NCBI GenBank assembly: GCA_000149265.1
Contig: CH003106.1
Coordinates: 1,380,865-1,444,864, forward strand
Direction of reading: 5' to 3'
DNA length: 64,000 nt
Origin: Ciona savignyi
Lineage: Eukaryota; Chordata; Ascidiacea; Phlebobranchia; Cionidae
Below the pieces are notes generated by a model. The model worked only from the letters and a program-made list of their open reading frames with translations, searched no databases and was not told where the DNA came from. The translations under genes and the position numbers were made by a program. Below are positions 36,819-47,599 of this stretch, in pieces (the stretch's first letter is position 1; each line of letters opens with the position of its first letter).

Positions 36819-39800
36819 ATGGCTGGTGCACAAGGAGATCCAAGAAAATGGGGAATGCCTGGCTGGAGAATTGAACAACGTTTTTCGAACAAAACTCTAA
36901 TTGGAAACTGGTGCGAGGAAACCAAACTTGTACGTGTTGAATTTGTGCCTAGACAGTCTCAAACTAAGGCTAATATGGGAGATACTTAAGATTTGTTATC
37001 ATAATTTAGATAGATAGTTAAAGGCTATGGCCAGCATAGCTACTGCATATAGTAGAGCTTAACCTATTATTTTAATTAAATTTTCTAATTAAAGTATGCT
37101 ATCCCAGTATGGAAAGTACGGCAGCTGCACACTCGAGTTTTTTTCCCTGCGTCTTTGAACACTTGGGTAATTTCACACACGCTCACAAGCTGGCAGTATA
37201 AATATCGTATAATTTCCAATAAACTTGTAAACCTACCTCTGGACCTCGGGTAATTTACTTTCCGCACATTTTTAGTTATGTAGATAGATATGTTAGCTGA
37301 CGGACACGAAAGATTGAGGATAGAATAATATGTGTTTTAAGATTTTGGTAAAACAGTTATGAAAAGGAGATTGTGTGCACACTTGAAGTGTGCATTCTTG
37401 GACGTTTGCACACTGCACACTTAAATATTTGGCGCGTGCACACTTGAGATCTCGGCGAAAATTGACGTACTTTCCATACGGGATGCTATCTAGATTACCA
37501 GCAGTTTGGTCATTTCACAGTTTGGCAGTTAAACACTAGAATCAAAAGTACATCTACTTTTACCAAGATGACACAAGCATTTAAACTAAAAGTTACACAC
37601 GCTAGATCATCTGCAACTTAAGCGCTTACAAACTAAAATTGTTAAACTAGATTAAGGACAAAATCTATTTTCCGTAGAGTAGGCTACCATATGGTACCCG
37701 GTAATTGCTAAAAAAAACTGCTCAGTGGTTTTGGCACTTTAGATTTTTAATGAAACACTTACAATTTTTCCTTGTGTAAAACATACTCCATTCTACTGGT
37801 TAACACCATAGTTTTTTTGTAATATGATTCTGTTCTAACTTTATACCGGTACATCAAACACAGTGTTTTATTACTCTCAATCTATCAGTTGTATAAGCTA
37901 TACTACCATGTATACTATTTTGAAATGTAAATCTAGAAATGTTTAAAACCCAAATATACTCATCAATTTTAATCTATTTTGCATAATATCCTTAGTCAAT
38001 AGATTTTGCATGCAAGACACTCAATATTATATTAGCACCGTTTTTTTCGGGAAGTCCTTATACTCAAATTTGTAATTGCAATAATCAATTATACACTCCA
38101 AATGCCTTGTTAAAAACTTCTTATTGTGAGAACAGTCAAAACCATTATCAATTAGGTTGGGAATCGAATGTTTAAATGATTCCCAAAATTCTTTAGTCAG
38201 TATTTAATTATAAAACAATGGGAATTTTAACAATACTTTGTATGCCTCAACGCATACTATTGCAGACTGGGTATTGATACTATTCAGGCTGTACCGTTAA
38301 ATAAATCAACATACTGGTATGTAAAAGTATACATAATTTTTAAAATAAATTTAACTTTTTTAGTTTTTTTTTTATAATTTTTTCAAATTCCAGTTTCAAC
38401 GAGGGTTGCATTCAAACAGCAGCACACACAGAACGGATTACAAACTTTATCCCGATCACAAACCTGACACAATTATCAGAAGATCCGCTTTAATGCGAAA
38501 TGAAGGCTTGAGCAAGCAACACTTATTCACTCACCATGGAAAGAGGTAAAATTACTCCACTAGTGTATGGCAATAGAAGCTATATGAACACCAGGAAAAT
38601 TTGTGCCATTGGCATATTTATTTCTATAAAATTTTTATGAAAATTTGTGCCATGGGCATATAAAAGATTTCTATTAAAAGATAACACGAAACTTTTCCAA
38701 AATGTTGTGTGCTTAGTGTGTCAAATACAACACTGATAACTTAATTTGGGTTGTAGATGTTAATTCAATTGTGAAAACTGAACCCTTTCTGCAGTAGCCC
38801 TGGAATTTCGACTGGACATGTGACCATCTAAAGATTACCCGTATTCTGTCATTCCACTAGGAATAAGCTCCATTGTATCTGAATATTTTATTTCAAGAAT
38901 ATTCTCAGGTACAGCAACAACATGATATCCTGGTACGACGAACAGTTCAACAAGAGAGACAGGGAAGAAGGGGATAAACTGCCAGAGTTGAGGAAATGGG
39001 ATGGCCATAAACTGGCGTGGGCACCAGAGCGATCAGATTACCCCATGCAAGGTAAGGATAAGATATTCTTGCTTTATCTCAATGAAAAGAAAATGCTTGA
39101 CGCACTGTGATATGGGCAATTTTCTGATTATCTTGTTGCTATAGTGTTAGTGGATAGGATGAGAAAATAAACCAATGTTTTATATTTTCGGATGAACTTT
39201 CGTTTATACATATTCATGTGCCTTTAATAACAAAAAAAATGTGATATACTCACCAAGCCATTAAAGATTTTCTATGTATTCTTAACTTATTAGTGCCATG
39301 CAGGGGGAAAGGATGAGCATTTACTTGATACCGATAACGATTCAATTTTAAATCTAGCGAAATTAGATCAAGTTACACATATTATTTCTGCATCATTTCC
39401 TTCTGTTGCAAAAAATAATGCTGTATCACTTTTCTTTGTTACAAATTCTATATCATTGTGCAATACTGTGTCCTTTTTTAAAACAAGTTTTTGTACTGTA
39501 GAATCTTAAATAAGAACCTTTTTATCTGATATCTTAGGTGTCCCAACCAATTATGGATTGCACAATAAGTTAACGGGCAAGTGGATAAACGAATTGAAAG
39601 CAGAGAGCAAAGGACATTACAACACTGACTACAGGAATGCTTACACCCAACACCCACATACTGCATTCCCACACCGCTACGCGTCAGCGCCAAGATACCT
39701 CTCAAGCCATTTTAACCCGATAACCAAGGTGAGGATTAGGGACGATTTATATGGTGATATAACAAGCTCGAGTGATACTCAGCACTCGTTAATGTCTTGT

Positions 39801-40940
39801 TAAGTTTAGTATATTCATTTTTTACCTCCGTGTTAAAAATCAGGAAACGAAACAAAGACAGTAAAGGAATAGGGAAGTCAAATGATGTTTATGAAAGAAC
39901 ATACTTTAGAGACATTGCTCTAACTCAGTGGAATAATTAACATGGGGAAAATTTAATTAAATCAGTCTACACTGTTATTATTAGAGCTTTTTTTGGCATA
40001 AAGACTGCAAACATCCACCTTGGATGATTGGTCTGTGGGTATCATTTGATACTTAGTAAGGTAAATTAATCCGACCGTAAAATCCGAGTAAGGTAAATTA
40101 ATCCGAATATCCTATCCTATCCAAAAACAAAACTAGTAGCCTACCATAAAAAATATATATATTGGTTAAAATAGATATTTGTAAATTATTAAGACGTTGT
40201 TACTGTTTTAGCTCAACCCAATTATGTATTGGGTTCAGCCGACGTCTTAATAATATGTGCTTGCTGAGTCCACAAGGATACAACCAGCTAGCCAGTGTCT
40301 GATTTCGATCCAAACAATGACTAGACAAATTTTACGTATAGGTTTATTTTAAATAAAGATTTAAGGAATTTTTGTATACAATACAGAGATATATGAAAGG
40401 AAAGGTTCAGATTGCATCTGCGACACCCGACACTTTATTCCTGAGCTATGACTTGTTTGTGATGTATAGAATATTTTGGGATTGTTGTATAACCTATTAC
40501 ATTTATGTTTGCAACATTCACCAAGACACACATGATGGGATAGGATATTCATGTTTATCCCTGTGAATGGGAAAACCAAGGGGGTTAACACACAGGCAAT
40601 CGCCAGATCACCTTGTGACCACCGTCGGGTAACCGGAGCTATGGCAGTGGGTTATGTATAATTCACATGTTCCTTTAATTTAATAGAACCAATTAAGCCG
40701 CTGGGTTCAGGCTATGTCCATAAAGTGCGCAAGGACACAATAGACTAGCTAGCGAACAGTTTCTAAACACCAACCCTTCAGTTGAAAGGCGACGCACTTT
40801 ACCACTACACTAACCTGTGTTTAATCATAAATATACCAACTTGTTTTTTTCAGATTAATAAAGACCTATGGTTGCGAAGAACCCCATTTAACATGGCACC
40901 AGAATATCCACCACGGATAAACCCTCCTTCTGCAGTCTAA
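36819..40940 (+). CDS. CFAP107: CFAP107 (C1orf158) cilia microtubule inner protein
   Basis: Five exons join in phase: 36819-36929, 38394-38545, 38909-39051, 39538-39728 and 40854-40940, giving 227 residues (human about 194). Diagnostic stretches match the vertebrate family: PGWRIEQRFSNKTLIGNW near the N-terminus, YKLYPDHKPDTIIRRS, LSKQHLFTHHG, SWYDEQFNKR, LRKWDGHKLAWAPERSDYP and PTNYGL. In vertebrates this protein lies in the lumen of ciliary doublet microtubules. The presence of an alpha-tubulin gene 30 kb away is probably chance. Introns carry a hAT-like MITE (37104-37482), a SINE (40537-40817) and a small nested hairpin. An AATAAA signal follows near 40979-40984. The gene is divergent from TPR copy 2 and convergent with NUDT8. 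The N-terminal and central motifs make the assignment firm. Confidence 0.92.
37104..37482. mobile_element. hAT-like MITE, ccagtatgg family, in CFAP107 intron 1
   Basis: A 379-bp element has ends ccagtatggaaagtacgg and cgtactttccatacgg, flanked by atgctatc on both sides (37096-37103 and 37483-37490). It has several internal gcacac/gtgtgc motifs near both ends. It is a sister of 26553-27297. Confidence 0.88.
40187..40254. repeat. nested hairpin in CFAP107 intron 4
   Basis: An outer inverted repeat attattaagacgt / acgtcttaataat encloses an inner one, acccaat / attgggt, around tatgt. It is about 68 bp in total. It could be a tiny MITE or simply a palindrome; no function is claimed. Confidence 0.4.
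40537..40817 (-). repeat. SINE family 1 copy in CFAP107 intron 4
   Basis: A reverse-strand, near full-length copy with tail gataggatattcatg, body ggggttaacacacaggcaat and caccgtcgggtaaccgg, and tRNA-like head ending near caccactacactaacc. Confidence 0.75.
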
Positions 40941-40984
40941 ACCTTGTATTGCCCATTGTTGCTGCACATTTTAACATTCAAATA

Positions 40985-42285
40985 AATTCACCATTCTAAT
41001 GCACTTTTACTACTGATCTAAAAGTTACTGTATAATTTTTTTCATCATTGCATGACTTCTGTGCCTTCGAGATTTATATCCTGTCATTGCGTGGTTGTAC
41101 GAACTATTTTTTTGCCACTGTTGTTTTTAAGTCAAATAAATAGAGCGTGATTTGAATATTTTTATTTTATATCAAGAAAATACAGTGCTTAACTGTTTTA
41201 AAGGTTGAGATTACTCTTTCTTATCTAAGGTTGTAAAAATACCCTTGCAAAAGTATCGCATTTATTATTTCACTGTTATAAAGTATTAATGGGAAACAGC
41301 ATGCACTAGAAACTTCAGTTCTTGTGAGTTGTCCAAGTACTAGTGCTCTTGGGCATGGCACTTACCGAAAAGTGTGTCCTTGGGTAAGCACTCAGTAAAA
41401 TTCATGTCCATTTACGGGATGACCATAAAAATCCTCTTCCAAGCCAAACTAAAGGTTACTGCAATCTTAAAGCAGGTAAATCTGCTGCATTTACATTATT
41501 ATATTTTTTTAATATGCGAAAGCAGTAAAATCAAGTTTAAATCCTGATGATTCATTTTAGATGCAATAGATACAGGATACTAATTTTTTTTGCTGTACCA
41601 GAAAATGATTAACAGAACCCACTAACTATGTATACTGCAACAGAAGCCTTGTGGTTAGGGTCTATTTCTAAAGTTAAAAATACAAGATTCGTTTTTTTTT
41701 ATATATTTATTTCATTCTTGAGGTGGGGTGGAAAGACATTCTAGTACACATGTAATATTTTTATGGGTAAGGGTTTTCAGCTTAGCAATCGAAGATGTGT
41801 TTAACCGAGAGCTCAGGGAGATAAAACTACTGCGATGTCACGATGTGTATGGTAAAACCACACCAAGGTGATGACATTTGTAATGTATTAAACCAGATAT
41901 GCAAAAATGTCAAACAGTTAATTTAATTAACCTTAATTAAAATAATTTTAATTATGAAGTACATTGTGCATTACCTTTCCTTTCTTTTATTTTAAACATG
42001 TTAAATATCCATTTAAATTGCTGTGAATATGAAGCAGTAATATGGTAAAAACCCAAATTATTTAACTGTCATATGACCTCTATCCTTGTCCAATAGATTG
42101 TGGAATCAAACATATCTCATTTAATACTTTGTCAAATTAAAATTATGTATTTCATAAAATATTTAAATCAATCAGCGTAAAATGTAAAAATGATAAAAGA
42201 ATAAAGTTAATATATATGTGATATAAATTATACTGCAAAATCACCATTAATCTTTTTTCAATAAATAGCACAAACATAAAAATAA
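40985..42285. other. spacer between convergent CFAP107 and NUDT8
   Basis: This holds the 3' untranslated regions of both genes. I see no further gene, RNA or repeat family here. Confidence 0.5.
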
Positions 42286-44949
42286 TCACTTAACCTCCGG
42301 ACGTATTGTTTTTTGGTTAATATTAAGAATGAAACCACCCCTTGACACTTGTTTATATGAAAAAGGGTTCATAATAGAGAGCACTGTGTCCACAATCACA
42401 GCAGTTAAGCCCCAAATTTTATGTTGAACAGCATAGATTGGCATTGTGTAGTCGTTTTGGGAGCACTTCTTTGCATTGAATCGAAATCTGGTTCTGTACA
42501 CAGCCTTTTCGAGCTCAGTGAGGGGAACGGCAAATATTTCTGCAACCTAAAACAAGAATTAATTTTTTTCTTTTTCAATTTTAGTATACCTCAGTTCTTT
42601 GCCCAAAGAAAAAGCTGGAAGTAGAAGCCTCTTCAATTACAAAAAAATATGTGCAACCTAAAACAGGAATAAAAAAAGGTTGGCCTCTTTATTTACACCA
42701 TGGTGTAAAGGGAAATATTATACCCCCTGTACCATTTACATAATATACTCAATGACACCTAATTAGATATGGTTGAAATGTGGTCTGTTAAGTTATTTAA
42801 CAAATGTCAACTTTTATTATTAACAGCCTAATACTCTGAAGTGAAAGCATTATTTAAGCTTTTATAAAAATTACTTATAATTTTGATGTTAGATAAGCTA
42901 CAAAAATATATATAAATAAGTAGTCACTCAAGAAATTGACCTGAAAACCATGTATATTATTTTCCTTTAAACTTAAATTAATGAAAATTTATTTGTTGTA
43001 TTTAAATTTGTAATAATATCTGAGTAAAAAGTAAACATTAAAAATTGCATTACACTCAAACAGTATGTTTGTTTTAACATAAAAAAATATGCAGACAGAC
43101 ATACAATAAAACATGAAACAATTCGTCTGTTAGGTACCTCATTGGCATCTGCTACTAAATCGTTTAAATTGAGATCACCCAGATATCCAATAACTGGAAA
43201 CACTGCAGCACTTCTCGCCTAAACAACAGATTGGTCGTTATGAACTCTTTTTAAGAAGTTAAATAAACACGAGTGCTTTATTCTAGTTTTATGACATAAA
43301 AATGTTAGTTTATTCAGTCACAGAGTATCTTTAGATTGCCAACTGTCCTAGGGTTGGTTGCATTTAAATATTTTATAGTAGTTAGTGCGTGCCTATCAGT
43401 CAGCTACGAAACTTGTCGCTAATTCAACGGTGTTGTCCTTGGGAATGGCACTTATTGCTTGATTTCATCAAATTAATGGGTTCTACCAATTAGAGTAACA
43501 TAAATCATACACAACACACTGTAATAGCTCCGGTAATCCGACGGTGGGCGCAAGGGGATCTGACGATTAACCCCACATGGTTTTTCATTCCTTGAGATGA
43601 ACATAAATATAATATATCAATCATCTAACATGTGTCACAGAGAATTTATGTTTTTTACAAATTTGTTCCAAGGCTATACAGGTACTCTTACTTGATTGAA
43701 TAATGGAGGAAGTGTCGTCCAAACATCAACTTTGTCCCGTGGAAATCCAATTTCTTCCTCTGTTTCTCGCAATGCTGCCTGTGTGACATCCTTATCGCTT
43801 TGATTTACACCACCACCAGGAAAACTAGAAAAACATAATGTATATTTCTGGTGTGTTGTTAAATTTTCGATATGAATACCGGTACTAAAAGTCGAGAATA
43901 TTTTTATTTAAAATATTTATTAAAATGAAGACTATGAAATTAACCATTTTCAGTTCATTTTTATGGATTTTTAACAAAATTTCACAAATTAGTAGTTAAT
44001 TGATTTTTTGTACATGTTACAAGAACGATTTGTTCGTTCACATAGCTCAACGGGACAGGGCATCAGCTCTAAATGTGGGTGTGTTGTTGGTCAAAAACAC
44101 TCGCAAATATCGCCTAAACCCAGTGGAATAATGTGTTTGCCTAAACATGAGATAAGTTACAATCTTATACACAATACATGTTGCAAATATCATTTACACA
44201 ATAGCTCTGGTAATACGATGATGAGTGTAAGATGGTATTACAAGTTTAAATGTAATAATGTTTTTTTCTCATTTCCCATCACAAGATAAAACAAACATAT
44301 TATTATTTTATATCACAAAACCAGATTTACTTGAAACTAAACATTGATATGGTCAGTTTACCAAAAAGTGATGCACACAACCACTTATAGAACTGACACA
44401 CCACTTTTATCGTGACAACATGCCATTTTTTTCGAGGCGACATGCCACTTTTTTAATTTTTCGAAAATAGTGGCATGTCGCATGCACCACTTTACAGAGT
44501 ATAGTCCTATTGTAAACATCTTTAACACATTTTATCTATATTTTCTGTTTAGAAAGACTTCTTACTGCACATAGTTTATCTTAGTTGTAAATTTTGACTT
44601 TCATGTCAGTATTACACCAAAAACCAAAAGTACTCTACTTACAGTACCTTACTTGACCTTTGTGAGAAGGCAGATTGTTTGAGCGCACAGTGAACAACAG
44701 GCATGGAGTATCATCTACTTTGCACAGTGGAACCAACACTGCGGCTTGGTTTTTATGCTTTCCTAGCTTTAATATTGCAGGGGATAAATTTTCTTTCGAC
44801 AAAATAAACTGCACCGCATTCACAACATAATTTTTCGTACTTTCATCCAAGCATTTTGCTCTTGTGAGATGTAGATTTCTGTTGATGAAGTTTTTTTGGC
44901 AGATTCTACTGCAGAAAAACAGCCTCATACAAGATGAGCTTTTAAACAT
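42286..44949 (-). CDS. NUDT8: NUDT8-like Nudix hydrolase (CoA diphosphohydrolase family)
   Basis: Four exons join in phase on the minus strand: 44949-44648, 43824-43692, 43218-43138 and 42546-42286, giving 258 residues (human NUDT8 236). The start contains a basic, Leu/Phe-rich leader (RLFFCSRICQKNFINRNLHL) compatible with mitochondrial import. The CoA-family signature precedes the Nudix box: LFTVRSNNLPSHKGQVSFPGG, then a box ending ALRETEEEIGF with the REXXEE metal ligands. Further matches are FPVIGYLGDL and HKIWGLTAVIVD (human VWGLTAVI). Known family members cleave CoA and its esters to phosphopantetheine and 3',5'-ADP in mitochondria. The gene follows MVD on the same strand after 397 bp. 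Exon 2 and flanks have a mutated inverted copy at 54330-54470. The intron after exon 2 contains a SINE. Confidence 0.93.
43405..43600 (+). repeat. SINE family 1 copy in NUDT8 intron 2
   Basis: The body motifs gtgttgtccttggg, ttaatgggttctacca, acacaacacactgtaatagc and taatccgacggtgggcgc are clear. It is reproduced in inverted orientation at 54537-54775 as part of the segmental duplication. Confidence 0.7.
44036..44287 (+). repeat. SINE with an alternative tRNA-like head in NUDT8 intron 1
   Basis: It opens with an A-box-like tagctcaacgggacagggc and a B-box-like ggtcaaaaacac. The body ends with motifs shared with SINE family 1 (acacaatagctctggtaata, then cgatgatgagtg). The head differs from the tggtctaacgg head of family 1. 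Part of it is copied in inverted orientation at about 54018-54150. Confidence 0.55.
44366..44494. mobile_element. small palindromic element in NUDT8 intron 1
   Basis: aaagtgatgcac at the left and gtggcatgtcgcatgcacc plus acttt at the right form imperfect inverted ends, with an inner inverted pair gacatgccactttt / aatagtggcatgtc. It is about 130 bp and non-coding. No convincing target duplication is seen. Confidence 0.4.
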
Positions 44950-45346
44950 TAGAACCTACAGAGTAACCTGTTGCAAGGTGGGAACAGTGGAATAAAACAA
45001 ATCATTTTGACATTACAGTGCATTCAAGTATGTCATGATGACGTGGTGCCATCTGTCATGTCTTAGAGTACAAAAAATATGATTGTTAATAATGGTGGGT
45101 CGCCCATACTGTAAACCTGTTTTATAGCACCATGCTAATTGCAGTTAAATATATATATGCCATGGTGTGAATATAAACTAATACAGCCAAGTTTGCAATA
45201 AAAAAGACTGTACAAATGTACAAATTAAATAGCTTTTAATAAATATTGAAAATTTATCATTACTTTTTACTTCATATAAACTTAAAAAAATCAATTAATG
45301 GCCAAAGAAGAATATTTGTAAGAGACATTTAATTCCATCTATTTGA
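44950..45346. other. MVD-NUDT8 intercistronic region
   Basis: 397 bp lie between the MVD stop and the NUDT8 start on the same strand. An ATTAAA-type signal for MVD lies near 45333-45328 (minus strand). The space is short enough for an operon-like or tightly packed arrangement, but no trans-splice site can be proven. Confidence 0.4.
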
Positions 45347-46492
45347 CTATTTTAATTTAGGACCAGGCCCAGGGCCAGTACAAATGACATATTCAATCAA
45401 ACCATACTCTGTATTGGTTTTTATATTTGATCTAGTTGGCTGATTAAATGTAACATTTCCTCTAAAAAATTCATCACAGTCTTGACTTGGCGGAAAGTTT
45501 TGATAAATTTGTGTTGCTACCTCTTCTGCAAATGGTATGAGAGTAAACAAAAAAGCATTGGGGCCTGCATCGAAGGTGTAAGCAACACGTGTGCTATTGC
45601 AGGCGGAGTTGTATGAATGCACAAAATCCATTATTTTGTACGAAACTGCATTGAGGTAATGTAACGCAGGGTAAGTATCCATACACACAGCGTGCAGTTG
45701 GTTGCTCTCTTTCATGCAAATTTCAGCAAATGAGCAGAAATCTCGCTGAAGCACCGCTTCTTTGATGGCTTTTAACCGATGGGGAACGATATGCTCCACA
45801 CGGTGTTTAAGCAGTGCTGACGATTCAACTGTCCGTTTCATTCCAATCGTACTGCCAACTGTTTTTTGTCTCGAAGAAACAACTAAAATGAAGACACAAA
45901 TCTCTGGCCAATGGGTTTCGTCCACAAACTGATTTGCAGTGCTATTACCGAATTCATCTGACGGCACCCATTCCACGAATCCACCGTACATGCTTCTGCA
46001 TGCACTTCCTGAACCTCTTCTAGCAACAGCAGAGAGATCACTGTCGACATGAAGTAATTTACCAAGTGCGAAAGTCAAAGCAGCATACCCTGATGCTGAT
46101 GAGGCGAGTCCAGCTTTGGTGGGAAAGTTGTTAACTGACTTGACATGAACTTTTCTGCTGCACTGTACCAATTCTGTGGTATCAGCATTTTCCTTTATTA
46201 TTTCCTTTCTGGCAAGTCGACGGATTTCATCAAAGCAAATACTCAGCCTTGGGTTACTTGAAATATCCTGCCATTCATTGTTTATAAAAACCTCATCTTT
46301 TTCGTAATTTGGGGAAGACATTACTGAGGTCGTGGTGGATAAATCTTTTAAATTCAATGTTAAGCTGAATGACGAATTGAGGGGTATGTTGTCAATTTCA
46401 CTTGACTTGCCCCAGTACTTAATTATTGCAATATTAATCGGGGCAGAACAAGTTAATGTTTCAACGACTTCTTGATCATAAATATTTTCCAT
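45347..46492 (-). CDS. MVD: diphosphomevalonate decarboxylase, intronless
   Basis: This is mevalonate diphosphate decarboxylase, which converts mevalonate 5-diphosphate to isopentenyl diphosphate with ATP, the last step of the cytosolic mevalonate pathway. It is a single exon of 381 residues (human about 400). Family landmarks are SAPINIAIIKYWGKSSE with the Lys that contacts substrate, the GHMP-kinase ATP loop PTKAGLASSASGYAALTFAL, the Arg-bearing GSGSACRSMYGGFVEW, and TFDAGPNAFLFT with the catalytic Asp. The C-terminus ends in GPGPGPKLK. The reading frame is intact with all key residues. Lack of introns contrasts with the multi-exon vertebrate gene and the spliced neighbours, which suggests either intron loss or an ancient retrocopy. 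Its 5' third and upstream region are duplicated in inverted orientation at 53689-54018. Confidence 0.97.
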   Translation of the reverse strand: MENIYDQEVVETLTCSAPINIAIIKYWGKSSEIDNIPLNSSFSLTLNLKDLSTTTSVMSSPNYEKDEVFINNEWQDISSNPRLSICFDEIRRLARKEIIKENADTTELVQCSRKVHVKSVNNFPTKAGLASSASGYAALTFALGKLLHVDSDLSAVARRGSGSACRSMYGGFVEWVPSDEFGNSTANQFVDETHWPEICVFILVVSSRQKTVGSTIGMKRTVESSALLKHRVEHIVPHRLKAIKEAVLQRDFCSFAEICMKESNQLHAVCMDTYPALHYLNAVSYKIMDFVHSYNSACNSTRVAYTFDAGPNAFLFTLIPFAEEVATQIYQNFPPSQDCDEFFRGNVTFNQPTRSNIKTNTEYGLIEYVICTGPGPGPKLK

Positions 46493-47525
46493 AATTACAC
46501 CTTAAGGTATATAACAAATATCTGAAACAATAACTTTTATGATGTAATCGATCAATCAATCAAACATATTTTATTTGTTAAACACACAGAAACAATAAAT
46601 AACAATACGAAAATAAACTAAACTGAAGTTTAACAAGGAGACACCGAAAAACCATGCGGTTATCGAAGCAGGTGCCACCGTATGATAAATGTAAATTAAA
46701 ATATAAAAATAAAGAAATAAACAGAATAGCAGTGTGAAAAAATTGCGTTACCTCTAAATACTACAGGACCGCTTGGAGCGTTTAAATCGCTTGGAGCGCT
46801 TGGATCGCTTACTAGGCTATACTTCGTAATTACAAAAGCCATGATAATAATATTAGGGTTGGGGTTAACAGTTAGTTCTGGGGTTGAGATTAGTGTTTGA
46901 GACAGGGTTAAAATTACTTTCCATAGCAATCTAAGTGATCCAAGCGCTCCAAGCGGTCCACGCAGTCCTGTAGTATTTAGAGGCACCCAAAAAATTATGC
47001 AAAAACGTTACTGTGACAAATAACTTTAACAAAAACCCAAAAAAAAGAAAACAAACAAAATGCATAATGAATATATAACAGTGATTTACATAGTGTTAAA
47101 TAGATCGAGGTATGGAAAATCTAAATTAATGAAGTTACAATATTGCTAAGGCTATTTTAAGTAATATAAGTCAGCAAATATTGTTTCTTTAATTGCTTTT
47201 TAAAAGAAAACCATCCTATTTTTTTAAAGATACATCTATTGCAGTCCATGCTACTGGACCACACTACCCTATTGATTTTGACCTAATAATGTATGAAAAT
47301 AATTTTTTAAGTAAAAATTTGTACTTAAATTTTGATCTGATACCCCTCCTTACATCTGTAACTTTATCCTAACAAAACAGCTAGCAGATGCACAATCAAT
47401 GCACTGCTCCACTATTACAAAACTTCACAGCTATACAAGAACACCTGCGCGCAGCATAGCACATACTGCTTCCAAAGTTCCAATCAAACAAACATTGGGG
47501 AATCACCACTGTTGTTACTATCAAA
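46493..47525 (-). repeat. upstream part of left arm of the inverted duplication
   Basis: The region upstream of MVD matches 52713-53688 in inverted orientation, including distinctive stretches such as atggaccacactaccctatt and acggtggcacctgcttcgat. It includes a cctctaa-family MITE (46748-46986) and the presumed MVD promoter. Homology stops near 47397. The last 136 bp before the transposon are unique to this side. No additional gene is seen. Confidence 0.8.
46748..46986. mobile_element. MITE, cctctaa family, in left duplication arm
   Basis: Ends tacctctaaatactacagga and tcctgtagtatttagaggca form inverted repeats. Subterminal agcgctccaagcggtcc / gcttggagcg repeats are present on both sides. 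The interior has ggttaacagttagttctggg and gacagggttaaaattac, the same core as in the ggggcaa-family MITEs. An inverted copy is at 53111-53340. Confidence 0.75.
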
Positions 47526-47533
47526 CTTCTTTT
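47526..47533 (+). repeat. target site duplication, left
   Basis: The 8-bp cttctttt lies directly outside the left tip gggcctcac of the MULE and is repeated at 52603-52610. Confidence 0.85.
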
Positions 47534-47599
47534 GGGCCTCACTAATCTGCGGGACAGCGGGGCGGGACAACACATTATTCTGCGGGACGGTTATTTTAT

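Noticed and set aside
44036-44110. Functional tRNA gene
   Set aside because: A- and B-box-like words are present but no consistent acceptor stem is visible, and the sequence continues into a SINE body.
46855-46915. Interstitial telomeric repeats
   Set aside because: The gggtta-like words are irregular and belong to the internal core of MITEs found at several sites.
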